From Luteibacter sp. UNC138MFCol5.1 (GTDB lineage Bacteria; Pseudomonadota; Gammaproteobacteria; Xanthomonadales; Rhodanobacteraceae), in assembly GCF_900110505.1 (NCBI RefSeq), contig NZ_FODZ01000005.1, positions 1 to 64,000 of the forward strand: 64,000 nucleotides of DNA, given 5' to 3'. The position numbers and the translations under genes were made by a program. The notes under the pieces are model-generated. The model did not search any database and had not been told where the DNA came from. It worked only from the letters and a program-made list of their open reading frames with translations. Below are positions 16,751 through 29,361 of the stretch, piece after piece. Numbering within the stretch: position 1 is the first letter of the stretch; every line of letters begins with the position of its first letter.

Positions 16751-16847
16751 AACGGACATGCCGATGATCCCCGATGTCGCGTCGCGCGACGGCTGGGCAT
16801 CGTAGAATCGCTCCACGGCACGCACTTCCACGGATGGAGGCAGGCAC

Positions 16848-19800
16848 ATGAGCGATCGGTCGAACGTCCTTCGCCCTCCCGCCCTGTCAGGCAGCGGCAC
16901 CCTCGAACCGGCGCTCTCCGGCGACTGGATCGGACCGGACCACTCGGGACAGACGAGCCTCGTCATCCCCCTTCCCTTGTCGCGTGCTGACGGCGCGCCC
17001 GATGTGTCGTTGGTCTACCGTCATTCCAGCACCGACGGGGTGTTCGGGCTTGGGTGGCGCCTGTCGTTGCCGTCATTGCGTCGGGAGTCCGACCGCGGCC
17101 TTCCTACGTTTACCGACGAGGACAGGGTTCTCGCGCCGGACGGTGAGCCGCTCCTCCTCGTCGAAAACTCGACAGCGTCGAGCTTCCGCGGGATCGCGCT
17201 GGGGGCGACCTACGACGTCCGTCGGTTCAGGCCGCGGACGGAGCGCGATCACACCCGCTTCGAACGGTGGACCGGTGCCGGCGACGACTTCTGGATGCTG
17301 CACTCGCCGGACGGGACGCTTCACGTCTTCGGCCGGCACGCGAACGCGAGACTGGCCGATCCGGCATCGCCGTCGCATGTCGCGGAATGGCGGCTCGAGG
17401 AATCCATCGGTTCCCACGGCGAACGCGTCGCCTACGTGTACACCGCCGAGGATGCGTCGGGAGCACCCGAGGATGGTCGCGACACCACCGCGGCGCGATA
17501 CCTGACGCACATCCGGTACGGCAATGCGAACGCGACGGATCTTCCGCTTTGCCTGGTCGACGCGACGGACGATGCGTGGCGTTTCGAACTGGTGCTGGAT
17601 TACGGACAGCGGACGCTTTCCGTGGACGAGGTACCCGGCTACGCGGCGGACCACGAATGGCCGTCGCGGGAACACCCCATCGCCGACGCGCACTATGGAT
17701 TCGAGCATCGCCAGTTCAGGCTGTGCCGCCAGTTCCTGATGTTCCACCGCTTCAGCGAACTCGGCGAGCAGCCCGTGCTGGTTCGGCGGATGTTGCTCCA
17801 CTACGCGCCGACGGAGCGGCATGCGAGGGTCTGTCGCGTCGATCGCTTCGCTTATGGCCTGTCCGGCATCCCCGAACGAGCCGCGCCGATGACGTTCGAC
17901 TGGACGACGTTCGACGCGACGCAGGGCGGCGATCGGGAGTCGCCGCCCTTCCCTGGCACGGCCGCGTCGGGCTCGGCGTTCCTCGATGCGCTCGGCGAGG
18001 GCGTCCCCGGCGTGGTCTGGCAAGCGACGACGGGCCGTCTGTTCGCGGAACCCGTGAGAGCCGAAGACGGGGATGCGGACGCCATCGCCTATGCGCCGTT
18101 GCGCCCGCTGCCGATGCCGGCGCTGAGCCGGCCGGGCACGTCGCCCGGCCGGTTCTACGGCGGGGGCCCGTGGCATTCCATCGACATCTCGCAGGACGGG
18201 CGGGCCGACTGGGTGACCTCGTTCGGTCCCATCCATGGCTTCCATGCCGCCGCTGGCCTGGCGCGGTGGGAGGCGTTCAGACCCTTCAGCCACGCGCCGA
18301 CGGAAGGCGATACGGCCTTCGCCTGGTGGGTGGACATCGACCGAACCGGTCGCGGCGCCTACGTGACCGTGCATCCGAACGGGATCCGCGTGGTGCCCCT
18401 GGAGGACGACGGCGGATTTGGCGCACCCCGCTTCGTGGACCACGCCGGCGAGCGGCTGCCGGCAGCGGGCGGCACGGATATCGTCGCCTTCGGGCCGATG
18501 CTCTGTGCCGGCGCGAACGACCTCGTCCGCGTCGCCCCGGACGGCACGGTCGACGCCTGGGGCGACCGCGGCGGCGGCGCCTTCGCGCCGAGGCATCGTC
18601 CCGGCGCGCTGACGACGGACCGTCCCCTGATCGCTCGGCACACGCACCTTGTCGACATCGACGGCGACGGATGGGTCGACATCGTCCACGCGACCGTCGA
18701 AGGCCTCGTCATCTGGCTCAACCGCGGCGGCCACGGCTTCACCGATCCCGTCGTCCGTCCGTGGCCAGCCGGCGTCCTGTTCGACGACGGCTGCAGCCTG
18801 GGCTTCTCGGACGTCGATGCGCGGGGCGGCATGACCGCGATCCTTGCGGTTCCCGCGCGAGGCGGCAGGACGGCCTGCGAATGGCGCATGGACATCGGCA
18901 TGCCGTTTCCGTGGCGCCTGTACCGGACGAACAATCATCGGGGTGCCGTCACGTCGGTCACCCTGCGACGCAGCGCGCAGGAGTGGCTGGACGCCAAACG
19001 CGATGGCGCCTCGGCGGGTTCGTCGTTGCTGCCGTACTCCGTCGACATCGTGAAACGCGTCGATGTCGTCGACGACGTGTCCGGCCTGCACTATCGGCGC
19101 ACCATGACGTATCGGGACGGCTACCACGACGCTTCCGATCGCACGTTCGCCGGTTTCCGGCGCGTCGACACGGTGCAGGAATGCGATCCACCGTCCGAAC
19201 ACTGGCCCTCGCGTCGCCTAGTCGCGTGGTACCACGTGGGCTGCGACGAGCTCGACACCGACGAGAGCGACTTCGCGCTCGACCTGCCCTGCCCGCTGCG
19301 GCTGCGACCGGACCGCCCGCCCGAAGAAAACGCCGCATCGTGGCGCCGCTCGCTGCGCGGTCGCGAACGACGTCGGGAGCTCTACGCGCCAGGCGCGTCC
19401 GATGCCGGGCCATGGTACGTCGCCCATTCGCGCCATGCCGTGCGCCGCGTTGCGGACACGGTCCGGGAAGCGTTGCTGGTCGAGACCGCGAGCGATCTCC
19501 TGGCGGGCAATCGCGAGGAACCCATGCGCCGGCATGAGCTGTTCCTCGACCACGACGCGTTCGGCATCGCACGCCGCACCCTGTCCATCGGTTGCGCGCG
19601 ACCTCCTGGCCATGCGCCCGCCGACCCTGACGAGATCGCCCCGTGGCGCGATTCTCGCGATGACCAGCAGGGCATGCACACGTTGACCGAAACGCTCGTC
19701 ATGCCCTGGCACGTGGATGCCCCCGGACGCTGGCGACTCGCCGTCGAGGGCGACCGACGAGTGCAGCGCGTCGTCGTCGGCCCCGACATGCTCGCCATGG

Positions 19801-22800
19801 CCGACATCTGCCTGGAGTGGTTCGAATCGCCGTCCTGCCCTGTCGATACGCTGCCACGCGCACTCGTATCGCTCACCTGCGTGCACTTCGGCGACACGAA
19901 CACCGACGTGCCGCCGGATGCCGCGGCCTTGCCGATGGCGGTGTCGTCCGCGGCCATGGATGCGGCGGCACGACGGGAGCTCGCGGACGCGGCGGGGACG
20001 GATCGCGCGGACGCCCTGCTGGCGAAGGGCGGCTTCACGCCGATGCATAGTCGCCTGCTCGCGCCTGACGACGACCTGCTCGGTGTCGTGACGTCGCGGA
20101 TGGTCTACGACGACTTCCAGGGGTTCCACCGCATCCTTCGTCGGTCGCCGGCCGCATCGATAGGCTGGACCACGTATGCCTACGATCGGCATGGCCTCTT
20201 CGTCGCACAGGTGACCGATCCGCTGGGCTGGAACATCACCATCGACACCGATTATCGCCGCCTGCTGCCGTGGCGCACCGTCGACGCCGACGGCGTGACG
20301 CGCGCGATCGCCATGGACGCGTTCGGCGCCGTGCGTGCGGAGACGCTCCACGGCAGGGAACTCGACACGGCGGGCGTGGCGATCGACACCGGCTTCGCCG
20401 CGATCTCCGGTCCGGACGCGACGCCCGGCTCGTCGGTGACGGATGCCATCGACGATCCCGAAGCCGCATTGCGAGGCCATGCGCGCGCATGGGTGGCGAA
20501 CGATGCCTCGTGGAACGACGCATCGGCAGACCGTCAGCCAGCACACGTCCTGCAGATCGCGGCAGCGGACTTCCCCGCGGCGGCGACGGCGGCAGCGCCC
20601 CGCCTGACGGTGACGCACTTCGACGGCATCGGCCGCCCGATCGGCAGCCGCATCCGCACCCGGGTCGGCACGTGGGCGGTGACGCGGCACATCGTGCCGC
20701 CGCCCGAGGGCCCCGCGTCGACATCGTTCCTGCCCTATGTCAGCGACGACTGGCGCTTCGCCGACCCACCGCCGAACACGCCGACGAAACATGTCACGAG
20801 CGATGTCCTAGGCCGGGTGACCGTGGCGACGCGTGCGGACGGTGCGCTCAGGCGGCAGCGACATCGCCCGTGGTATGCGATCACCGACGATGAGAACTGC
20901 ATGACGACGGGCCACGACACGCCGTCGGAGCCTCGGGTGTCGTCGTGGCAGCCGGATGGATCGCCCGCACGCACGGTTCGCTATCTGCGCGATAAAGGCA
21001 ACGACACGCCGGCCGCATCGATCGAGCGGGTCGTCTTCGCCGAAAACGGGCGTGCGATCGAGGCCTTCGACGCGCGCATGGCTGTCCCGGCGCGCCGTTG
21101 GTCGAGCGCGCTGGGCGGTGTGCGCCACTGGAGCGCCGACGCGGGAGACGCGTGGTCGCTGACCGGCGACGCGGGCCAACACCTGTGGTCGCGTGATGCC
21201 ACCGGCAGCCAGGTCATCTACGACTACGACGACGCAGGCCGCTTCGTCCGTGGCACCGTCGATGCGGACGGAGAGCAGCGCGTCGCGCTCCGGCAGTGGT
21301 GGGCACCGCCGTCGACGGGTACCGACGGACGCAACCTGGCGAGCTTTCCGGTCCGCGTCTATGACGACGCCGGGTGCACTGCCACGGTGCGTGCGTCGAT
21401 CTTCGGCGTACCGATCGAAACACGGCAGCGCCTGCTGGCCGACGACGAGGACGCCGACTGGGCGGATGGGCCCGATATCGACGCGCGCCTCGAAGCACGC
21501 GAAGCGATCACGACCGTCATCCCGCGTGGTGACGGTGCGACTTCCGTTTTCATCGATGCCGCCGGGCATCGCCGTGAGTACACCTACGGCGACACGGGCG
21601 ACATCTTGGCGGTTAATTTCGTGGCCGGCACGGGCACGCGCCACGTATTGGCGACGTCGATCGAGCGGGACGCGGCCGGGCGGATCGTGCGCATGGGCGT
21701 GGGTCCGCACCTCACGCGCGACTGGAGGTATGACGAGGCGACCGGCAACATGCTCCACAGCGAGACGAGGAGTGCCGACGGGACGGTGATCCAGGCGACG
21801 GATTATGCGTACGACCCCGTCGGCAATCTGGTTCGCCTCGTCGACGACGGCGAGACACGCACCTTCAGCTACGACAGCGGCTATCGGCTGGTACGGGCGA
21901 CAGGCCGGGAACACCCCGACGCCGCGGACGACGGCTCGCTTCCACCACTGCTGGCCACGGGAAACGCCAGTGAGACGCGGACGTACGTCCGCACCCATGT
22001 GTACGATCCGGGCGACAACCTCCTCGAAGTCGAACACGCGCCCGCGGAAGGCACGACACGCCGGGCCACGATGATCGTTTCGCCCACTTCGAACCGGACC
22101 GTGCCCGCACAGATGGGCGTGCCGGCGGAGGATGTCGACACGTGCTTCGATGCCGCGGGCCGACTGCTGCGATCCTGGCCCGGGCTGTCGGCGTTGCGAT
22201 GGAACACGCTGGGCCGCCTGCGCCGGGTGGACGTCGGCACGGCGCAGGGCGATGGCGAAACGTATCGCTACGACGCTAACCATCGACGCCGAAGAAAACG
22301 GTGGACGTACGCCGGGAACGGCGGCGAGTCGTTGTATCACCCCGGCGTGCGGTGTGACGACGAAGGTGGCAGCCGGCGCGAGACGATCGCGATGGCCGTG
22401 GGCATGGCGCGGTTCCGTGTCACGCACTCGCAAGGCGTCACCAGCGTGACCCACGAACTCGGCGCACCCTGCGTCGCAGGATCCCTCCTCGTGACCGACG
22501 ACGGGGCCGTCCTGCGCCGGGAAGCTTACTATCCGTACGGTGGGGTCGCCTTGCGCATGGCACCTCCGGGAACTGACACCACGGGCCTCGACCTGCACTA
22601 CGCCGGCGTCCAGCGCGATGGCACGTCGCTTTACGATTATGGGCGCCGGCACTATCTCTGCTGGCAGGCACGCTGGTGCGCGCCCGATCCGTCCGGCGAC
22701 GTCGATGGCCTCAACCGCTACGCCATGGTCCGTGGCAATCCCATGACGTTCACCGACGAGGGAGGTCTTACCGGCGTTCCGGCCTACGCGGACGACACGT

Positions 22801-24221
22801 CGTTCAGGCATGCGGATGATCACGATCCGGACGACCACACGTTCATCGAAAGCCCCGCTGTGCAGGCGGGGCGGGAGAAGTTCGTGGAGATGGCGGCCGC
22901 TTTCATCAAACCCTACCTCCGCACCAACAAGGCGCGCGCGGAGCTGAAGACTTACACCGCGCTTGCGGGCTACTACGTACCTCCCGGAGAGATCGCGCTA
23001 CCCACGGATCACCTCGCCGGTATCGTCGGCAAACGTCATGCCTGGCGAGTCGAGGGGAGTCCGACACAGCCGCCGGGCTTCGGACGCACGGGCTTCGTGA
23101 ATCTGCCAGCCCGCGTATGGAACTCGGTGACGAACGCCTCGTTTCCGGGCACGACGCCGCTCACCTTCGGGGCCGTCGCGGGGAATCGCGTGGTCTTCGA
23201 TCCCGAGATACAGGGAAGGCCTCATCCCGGCGCGATCGAACCCGCCGTGGCGTCGCAGTATTACGTCAATGATTCCGATGGCCTCGTCGCAGCCATCGAG
23301 GAGGTGCGCGCCAAGGGCATGCCTGCACCGAAGCAGGTCGGATCCGAGGCTGCGAATGCGGCACCGTCGACACCGCCCCCACTCCACAGCAACCTGGAGC
23401 GCGTGCTGCGCTCCTTCATCGACGTCCATCGGCCGGTTCCCAGGGCCGACGGTACGCATGACGTGCGACCGCATCGTCGCGACGACAGCATACCGGGATT
23501 GCACGCCGAAACACTCGCGACGAGTGCGGTACACCATGCGGTATCCGACTACGGCACGGCGAGAGCCGTGATTTTCACCATCAAGCTCGGACCGCTGAGT
23601 AACGGCGACGCCGCAAAGTGGACGATGGACGAGCTGAAGGCGCAGATACGGAGCGCCACGTTCGACGCCTGCTATCACTGCGATAGCCTTATAAGGCCCG
23701 ATGCGGGGATCGAGAGCGGCGCCATCGGCCACGTCGCGACCGGCCGCGCTCGCCTGGGAACCGGGCGGCAGACGTTTCTCGACAACCACGTGCCGCTGGT
23801 GCCGCAGGACAACCCCATCGGGCGCCGCACCTCCAACATGCCGACACCCGCGTCACAGCCAGGAACGCCGGCAGAACCGCCTCTCACACGAGGCCAGGGT
23901 CACAAAGCCCCAGCGCTCAGCGCGCCCGTATCGGTCGCGCCAACGGCACCGGCGACGCCTCCCGCCCTCATGATCGCCGGCGCGCCGGAACCGGCGTTGA
24001 GTCCTGCGTGGGTCACGCGGGAGCTGCAGGCCTTCCACCGGGTGATGGGCCCCACGGGGCCGGAGCATGCACTTCCGCAGCATCCGTTCGCTCACGACCA
24101 GACGCAGGAACAGCGAAACGCGATAGGGCGGCTGACGAGGGCGCTCGCGAACCTGCAGAGAAATCTTCCGCAGAGCCGGGCGCGGAACCAGATCCCGCGA
24201 GGTCCCACGAGTTCGTGGTGA
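16848..24221 (+). CDS. SpvB/TcB-RHS/TcC fusion toxin with C-terminal deaminase-like domain
   Basis: A 2457-residue protein joining the B and C parts of a Tc toxin complex. Residues about 15-330 are an SpvB-type N-terminus ([38 protein letters not shown]). FG-GAP/VCBS-like units follow ([11 protein letters not shown] near 603), then TcdB middle regions ([20 protein letters not shown]). YD/RHS repeats ([28 protein letters not shown]) lead to the core end [20 protein letters not shown] (from about 1946) and D1970-E1971. The 485-residue tip carries H2219-A-E2221 and C2275-x2-C2278, the zinc ligands and catalytic Glu of deaminase-fold toxins (YwqJ-like pattern). No signal peptide is seen. No TcA gene or immunity gene is adjacent. 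Confidence 0.85.
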   Translation: MSDRSNVLRPPALSGSGTLEPALSGDWIGPDHSGQTSLVIPLPLSRADGAPDVSLVYRHSSTDGVFGLGWRLSLPSLRRESDRGLPTFTDEDRVLAPDGEPLLLVENSTASSFRGIALGATYDVRRFRPRTERDHTRFERWTGAGDDFWMLHSPDGTLHVFGRHANARLADPASPSHVAEWRLEESIGSHGERVAYVYTAEDASGAPEDGRDTTAARYLTHIRYGNANATDLPLCLVDATDDAWRFELVLDYGQRTLSVDEVPGYAADHEWPSREHPIADAHYGFEHRQFRLCRQFLMFHRFSELGEQPVLVRRMLLHYAPTERHARVCRVDRFAYGLSGIPERAAPMTFDWTTFDATQGGDRESPPFPGTAASGSAFLDALGEGVPGVVWQATTGRLFAEPVRAEDGDADAIAYAPLRPLPMPALSRPGTSPGRFYGGGPWHSIDISQDGRADWVTSFGPIHGFHAAAGLARWEAFRPFSHAPTEGDTAFAWWVDIDRTGRGAYVTVHPNGIRVVPLEDDGGFGAPRFVDHAGERLPAAGGTDIVAFGPMLCAGANDLVRVAPDGTVDAWGDRGGGAFAPRHRPGALTTDRPLIARHTHLVDIDGDGWVDIVHATVEGLVIWLNRGGHGFTDPVVRPWPAGVLFDDGCSLGFSDVDARGGMTAILAVPARGGRTACEWRMDIGMPFPWRLYRTNNHRGAVTSVTLRRSAQEWLDAKRDGASAGSSLLPYSVDIVKRVDVVDDVSGLHYRRTMTYRDGYHDASDRTFAGFRRVDTVQECDPPSEHWPSRRLVAWYHVGCDELDTDESDFALDLPCPLRLRPDRPPEENAASWRRSLRGRERRRELYAPGASDAGPWYVAHSRHAVRRVADTVREALLVETASDLLAGNREEPMRRHELFLDHDAFGIARRTLSIGCARPPGHAPADPDEIAPWRDSRDDQQGMHTLTETLVMPWHVDAPGRWRLAVEGDRRVQRVVVGPDMLAMADICLEWFESPSCPVDTLPRALVSLTCVHFGDTNTDVPPDAAALPMAVSSAAMDAAARRELADAAGTDRADALLAKGGFTPMHSRLLAPDDDLLGVVTSRMVYDDFQGFHRILRRSPAASIGWTTYAYDRHGLFVAQVTDPLGWNITIDTDYRRLLPWRTVDADGVTRAIAMDAFGAVRAETLHGRELDTAGVAIDTGFAAISGPDATPGSSVTDAIDDPEAALRGHARAWVANDASWNDASADRQPAHVLQIAAADFPAAATAAAPRLTVTHFDGIGRPIGSRIRTRVGTWAVTRHIVPPPEGPASTSFLPYVSDDWRFADPPPNTPTKHVTSDVLGRVTVATRADGALRRQRHRPWYAITDDENCMTTGHDTPSEPRVSSWQPDGSPARTVRYLRDKGNDTPAASIERVVFAENGRAIEAFDARMAVPARRWSSALGGVRHWSADAGDAWSLTGDAGQHLWSRDATGSQVIYDYDDAGRFVRGTVDADGEQRVALRQWWAPPSTGTDGRNLASFPVRVYDDAGCTATVRASIFGVPIETRQRLLADDEDADWADGPDIDARLEAREAITTVIPRGDGATSVFIDAAGHRREYTYGDTGDILAVNFVAGTGTRHVLATSIERDAAGRIVRMGVGPHLTRDWRYDEATGNMLHSETRSADGTVIQATDYAYDPVGNLVRLVDDGETRTFSYDSGYRLVRATGREHPDAADDGSLPPLLATGNASETRTYVRTHVYDPGDNLLEVEHAPAEGTTRRATMIVSPTSNRTVPAQMGVPAEDVDTCFDAAGRLLRSWPGLSALRWNTLGRLRRVDVGTAQGDGETYRYDANHRRRRKRWTYAGNGGESLYHPGVRCDDEGGSRRETIAMAVGMARFRVTHSQGVTSVTHELGAPCVAGSLLVTDDGAVLRREAYYPYGGVALRMAPPGTDTTGLDLHYAGVQRDGTSLYDYGRRHYLCWQARWCAPDPSGDVDGLNRYAMVRGNPMTFTDEGGLTGVPAYADDTSFRHADDHDPDDHTFIESPAVQAGREKFVEMAAAFIKPYLRTNKARAELKTYTALAGYYVPPGEIALPTDHLAGIVGKRHAWRVEGSPTQPPGFGRTGFVNLPARVWNSVTNASFPGTTPLTFGAVAGNRVVFDPEIQGRPHPGAIEPAVASQYYVNDSDGLVAAIEEVRAKGMPAPKQVGSEAANAAPSTPPPLHSNLERVLRSFIDVHRPVPRADGTHDVRPHRRDDSIPGLHAETLATSAVHHAVSDYGTARAVIFTIKLGPLSNGDAAKWTMDELKAQIRSATFDACYHCDSLIRPDAGIESGAIGHVATGRARLGTGRQTFLDNHVPLVPQDNPIGRRTSNMPTPASQPGTPAEPPLTRGQGHKAPALSAPVSVAPTAPATPPALMIAGAPEPALSPAWVTRELQAFHRVMGPTGPEHALPQHPFAHDQTQEQRNAIGRLTRALANLQRNLPQSRARNQIPRGPTSSW

Positions 24222-24328
24222 CGGTCGTGGCGGATGGGTGGCGCAGCGCACAACGACCTCTCATGCGGTCGTGCCTATACTCGGAACAGGGGTCCGGCAC
24301 GGGCCCCTCACAATCCGGGGAGGCTTCG

Positions 24329-26377
<2,049 letters not shown>

Positions 26378-26386
26378 GGCACGTCG

Positions 26387-26462
26387 ATCGCCGATGCGAT
26401 CGGCTCCCACCCTTCGGTAGCCACCCTGCTACCGAAGGGTGGGAGCCGACCGTGTCGGCGAT
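26387..26462. repeat. REP-like inverted pair, family A (BIME-like)
   Basis: Two 34-nt arms (26387-26420 and 26429-26462) are inverted copies with three mismatches, separated by CCACCCTG. Each carries the GGGTGGGAGCC head and a CCGAT/ATCGG-type stem. They extend beyond the 11649 copy by a CTACCGAA inner segment. The pair lies immediately downstream of hppA. Confidence 0.85.
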
Positions 26463-26543
26463 GCCTAGGGCGGAAGTCATGGGGCCTGCCGCGATGCCAT
26501 GGGTTATGGTCGGCTGTCACCAGCTTGCCGGACTACCAGACCC

Positions 26544-28667
26544 ATGCCCCACCGCTTTATTGCGCTGGCCATCGCCCTTACCTTCTGTGGCATGACCCAG
26601 GCACACGACACCCCGCACTCCTCCGCCCCCGCCCCTCAGGCCGCCGGCGACGACGAAAACCTCTGGCTCGACGACATCGACGGCGCGAAGCCGCTCGCAT
26701 GGGTGAAGGCCGAGAACGCGAAAACCGTCGCGGCCTACGCCGAAGGGCAGGATTTCAAGGCGCTCGACGCCCGCATCCTCGAGGTGCTGGATTCGGACGC
26801 GAAGATCCCGATGGTCTCGAAGATCGGTGGCCACTTCTTTAACTTCTGGCGCGACAAGCAGCATCCGAAGGGGCTGTGGCGCCGCACGACGCTTGCGGAA
26901 TATCGCAAGGACAAGCCGGCGTGGGAGACCGTGATCGATCTCGACGCGCTCGCCGCGAGCGAAAAGGAGAACTGGGTCTGGCACGGCGTGCAGTGCCTGA
27001 AGCCCGACGACCGCCTTTGCCTCGTCTCGCTCTCGCGCGGTGGCGCGGACGCCGACGTGGTGCGCGAGTTCGACCTGTCGGCCAAGGCGTTCGTCAAGGA
27101 CGGCTTCGCGCTGCCCGAGGCCAAGAGCCAGGTGGCCTGGATCGACCAGGACCATCTCTACGTCGCGACCGACTTCGGCCCGGGTTCGATGACCGATTCG
27201 AGCTATCCGCGCATCGTCAAGGAGTGGAAGCGCGGCACGCCGCTGTCGTCGGCGACGACGGTGTACGAGGGCAAGTCGTCCGACATGTCGATTTCCGCGT
27301 TCCGCGACCGGACGCCGGGCTTCGAGCGCGACTTCGTGCTGCGCGCGCTGGAGTTCTACAACAGCGAGACGTTCGTCCGCGGCAAGGACGGCAAGCTGAC
27401 GAAGATCGACGTGCCCAACGATGCCGAGACCGACGTCGAGCGCGAGTGGTTGCTGGTCGAGCCGCGCACCGCATGGACGGTCGGCGGGAAGACATACCCG
27501 TCTGGCTCGCTGATCGCGACGAAGTTCGACGACTTCATGGCGGGCAAGCGCGAGTTCACGGTGCTGTTCACCCCTGACGAGCACACCTCGCTGTCGAGCC
27601 ATTCGTGGACGCGACACCACCTCATCCTCAACGTGATGCGCGACGTCGTGAGCGAGGTCCGCATCCTGACGCCCGCGACGACCGGCGACTGGAAGAGCGA
27701 GGCGCTCGGCGGCGCGCCGGCGTTGAGCACCATGCAGGCCGGCGGCGTGGACGCCGACGATTCCGACGAATACTTCCTCACGGTGTCCGGCTTCCTGCAG
27801 CCCACCACGCTCTACTACGGCGTGCTGGGCAAGGGCGACCGCGAAGCGCTCAAGCACAGCCCGACGTTCTTCGACGCGTCGAAGTACACGGTGAGCCAGC
27901 ACTTCGCGACGTCGAAGGACGGCACGAAGGTGCCCTACTTCGAGGTCGCGCCGAAGGCCATGAAGACCGACGGCAGCAATCCGACGCTGGTCTACGGCTA
28001 CGGCGGTTTCGAGATCTCGTTGCAGCCGGCGTACTCGGCCGGCGTCGGGCGCGCCTGGCTGGAGAAGGGCGGCGTGTACGTGGTCGCCAACATCCGCGGT
28101 GGCGGCGAATACGGTCCGCGCTGGCACCAGGCGGCCCTGAAGGCCGAGCGCCCGCGTGCGTACGAGGATTTCGCGGCCGTGTCGCAGGACCTCATCGATC
28201 GCAAGGTCACCAGCCCGAAGCACATGGGCATGATGGGCGGCAGCAACGGCGGCCTGCTGGCCGGCAACATGCTCACGAAGTACCCGCAGCTGTACGGCGC
28301 GATCGTCAGCCAGGTGGCGCTGCTGGACATGAAGCGGTATCCGCACATGTCCGCGGGCGCGTCATGGATGGCCGAGTATGGCAATCCCGACGTCCCGGCC
28401 GAATGGAAGTACATCCAGACCTTCTCGCCGTACCACAACCTGCACAAGGGCACCCATTACCCGCCGGTGCTGTTCACCACCTCCACGCGCGACGACCGCG
28501 TGGGCCCGGTGCACGCCCGCAAGATGGCGGCACGGATGCAGGCCATGGGCTTCGACACCAGCTTCTACGAGAACATCGAGGGCGGGCACGGCGCGGCGGC
28601 GGACAACAAGCAGTCCGCGTTCATGAACGCGCTGGCGTACACGTACCTCTGGGAACACCTGAAGTAG
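26544..28667 (+). CDS. secreted prolyl oligopeptidase family serine peptidase (S9A)
   Basis: A 707-residue peptidase with a signal peptide (MPHRFIALAIALTFCGMTQA), a beta-propeller (about 40-420) and an alpha/beta-hydrolase domain. The catalytic Ser is S567 in MGGSNGGLL, the Asp is in TRDDRVGP (650-651) and the His is H682 in EGGHGAAADN. GYGGFEISLQPAYS and ANIRGGGEYGPRWHQA are S9A hallmarks. It is probably periplasmic and cleaves proline-containing peptides. ATG 26544 is chosen because the signal peptide starts there. It is a single gene between a REP pair and a terminator-like hairpin. Confidence 0.93.
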   Translation: MPHRFIALAIALTFCGMTQAHDTPHSSAPAPQAAGDDENLWLDDIDGAKPLAWVKAENAKTVAAYAEGQDFKALDARILEVLDSDAKIPMVSKIGGHFFNFWRDKQHPKGLWRRTTLAEYRKDKPAWETVIDLDALAASEKENWVWHGVQCLKPDDRLCLVSLSRGGADADVVREFDLSAKAFVKDGFALPEAKSQVAWIDQDHLYVATDFGPGSMTDSSYPRIVKEWKRGTPLSSATTVYEGKSSDMSISAFRDRTPGFERDFVLRALEFYNSETFVRGKDGKLTKIDVPNDAETDVEREWLLVEPRTAWTVGGKTYPSGSLIATKFDDFMAGKREFTVLFTPDEHTSLSSHSWTRHHLILNVMRDVVSEVRILTPATTGDWKSEALGGAPALSTMQAGGVDADDSDEYFLTVSGFLQPTTLYYGVLGKGDREALKHSPTFFDASKYTVSQHFATSKDGTKVPYFEVAPKAMKTDGSNPTLVYGYGGFEISLQPAYSAGVGRAWLEKGGVYVVANIRGGGEYGPRWHQAALKAERPRAYEDFAAVSQDLIDRKVTSPKHMGMMGGSNGGLLAGNMLTKYPQLYGAIVSQVALLDMKRYPHMSAGASWMAEYGNPDVPAEWKYIQTFSPYHNLHKGTHYPPVLFTTSTRDDRVGPVHARKMAARMQAMGFDTSFYENIEGGHGAAADNKQSAFMNALAYTYLWEHLK

Positions 28668-28673
28668 TCGGCG

Positions 28674-28702
28674 GGAGCGGCCGGGTTTTGCCCGGCCGCT
28701 CC
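28674..28702 (+). terminator. hairpin after the prolyl oligopeptidase gene
   Basis: GGAGCGGCCGGG and CCCGGCCGCTCC form a perfect 12-bp stem with a TTTTG loop. There is no U-tract after it, so termination may be partial. The loop and second arm also hold the ppa -35 box. Confidence 0.55.
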
Positions 28703-28716
28703 GCAGGACGTATGCT
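28688..28716 (+). promoter_or_regulatory. putative ppa promoter
   Basis: TTGCCC (28688-28693) and TATGCT (28711-28716) are spaced by 17 nt, giving a start near 28723 and a leader of about 32 nt. The -35 lies within the upstream terminator hairpin. Confidence 0.5.
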
Positions 28717-28754
28717 ATCGGCCCCCTTAACCCCTCGAAAGATCAAGGAATCCC

Positions 28755-29288
28755 ATGGGTCTGCACCTCGTCCCCGCCGGCAGGAACGTGCCGGACGAAA
28801 TCAACGTCATCATCGAAATCCCCAAGGATGCCGAGCCGGTCAAGTACGAAGTGGAGAAGGAAAGCGGCGCGATCTTCGTGGACCGCATCCTGTCGACCCC
28901 GATGCGCTACCCGTGCAACTACGGCTACGTGCCGGGCACGCTGGGTGGCGACGGCGACCCGCTGGACGCCCTCGTGATCCTCCCGCTGTCGCTGGTGCCG
29001 GGCTCCGTGATCCGCTGCCACCCGGTCGGCATGCTGAAGATGACCGACGAAGCCGGCGCCGACGAGAAGCTCGTCGTGGTTCCGGTGGAGAAGGTGTTCG
29101 CCGGCTACGCCCACATTCGCGACATCGCGCAGGTGTCGGGCCACTGGCTGGAGCGCATCGGCCACTTCTTCGAGCACTACAAGGATCTCGAGAAGGGCAA
29201 GTGGGTCAAGGTCGACGGCTGGGTCGGCGCGGACGAGGCGAAGGCCGAGATCGTCGCCGGCATGGGCCGCTACAAGGCCGAGAACTGA
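28755..29288 (+). CDS. ppa: soluble inorganic pyrophosphatase (family I)
   Basis: A 177-residue cytoplasmic enzyme that hydrolyses PPi and pulls biosynthetic reactions forward. The metal site signature DGDPLDALVI is present. Other conserved blocks are IEIPKDAEPVKYEVEKESG, MRYPCNYGYVPGTLG and HFFEHYKDLEKGKWVKVDGW. AAGGA precedes the ATG. It coexists with hppA and pfp, so free PPi is shared between a soluble hydrolase, a proton pump and a glycolytic kinase. It ends at a strong terminator shared with the convergent DUF2333 gene. Confidence 0.97.
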   Translation: MGLHLVPAGRNVPDEINVIIEIPKDAEPVKYEVEKESGAIFVDRILSTPMRYPCNYGYVPGTLGGDGDPLDALVILPLSLVPGSVIRCHPVGMLKMTDEAGADEKLVVVPVEKVFAGYAHIRDIAQVSGHWLERIGHFFEHYKDLEKGKWVKVDGWVGADEAKAEIVAGMGRYKAEN

Positions 29289-29298
29289 TCGGCGTCGG

Positions 29299-29321
29299 GT
29301 AGCGCGCGATGCGCGCTACCT
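29299..29321. repeat. small palindrome (REP-like hairpin)
   Basis: GGTAGCGCGC-GAT-GCGCGCTACC is a 10-bp inverted repeat with a 3-nt loop just after ppa. No other exact copy was seen in the window, so membership of a repeat family is only suspected. Confidence 0.5.
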
Positions 29322-29335
29322 TGCGAAGAAAACGA

Positions 29336-29360
29336 AAGGCCCGCGATCCGCGGGCCTTTC
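29336..29360. terminator. bidirectional terminator between ppa and DUF2333
   Basis: AAAGGCCCGCG and CGCGGGCCTTT form an 11-bp stem with an ATC loop. The forward side ends CTTTCTTC and the reverse side continues TTTCGTTTTCTT, so it can serve both convergent genes. Confidence 0.85.
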
Positions 29361-29361
29361 T

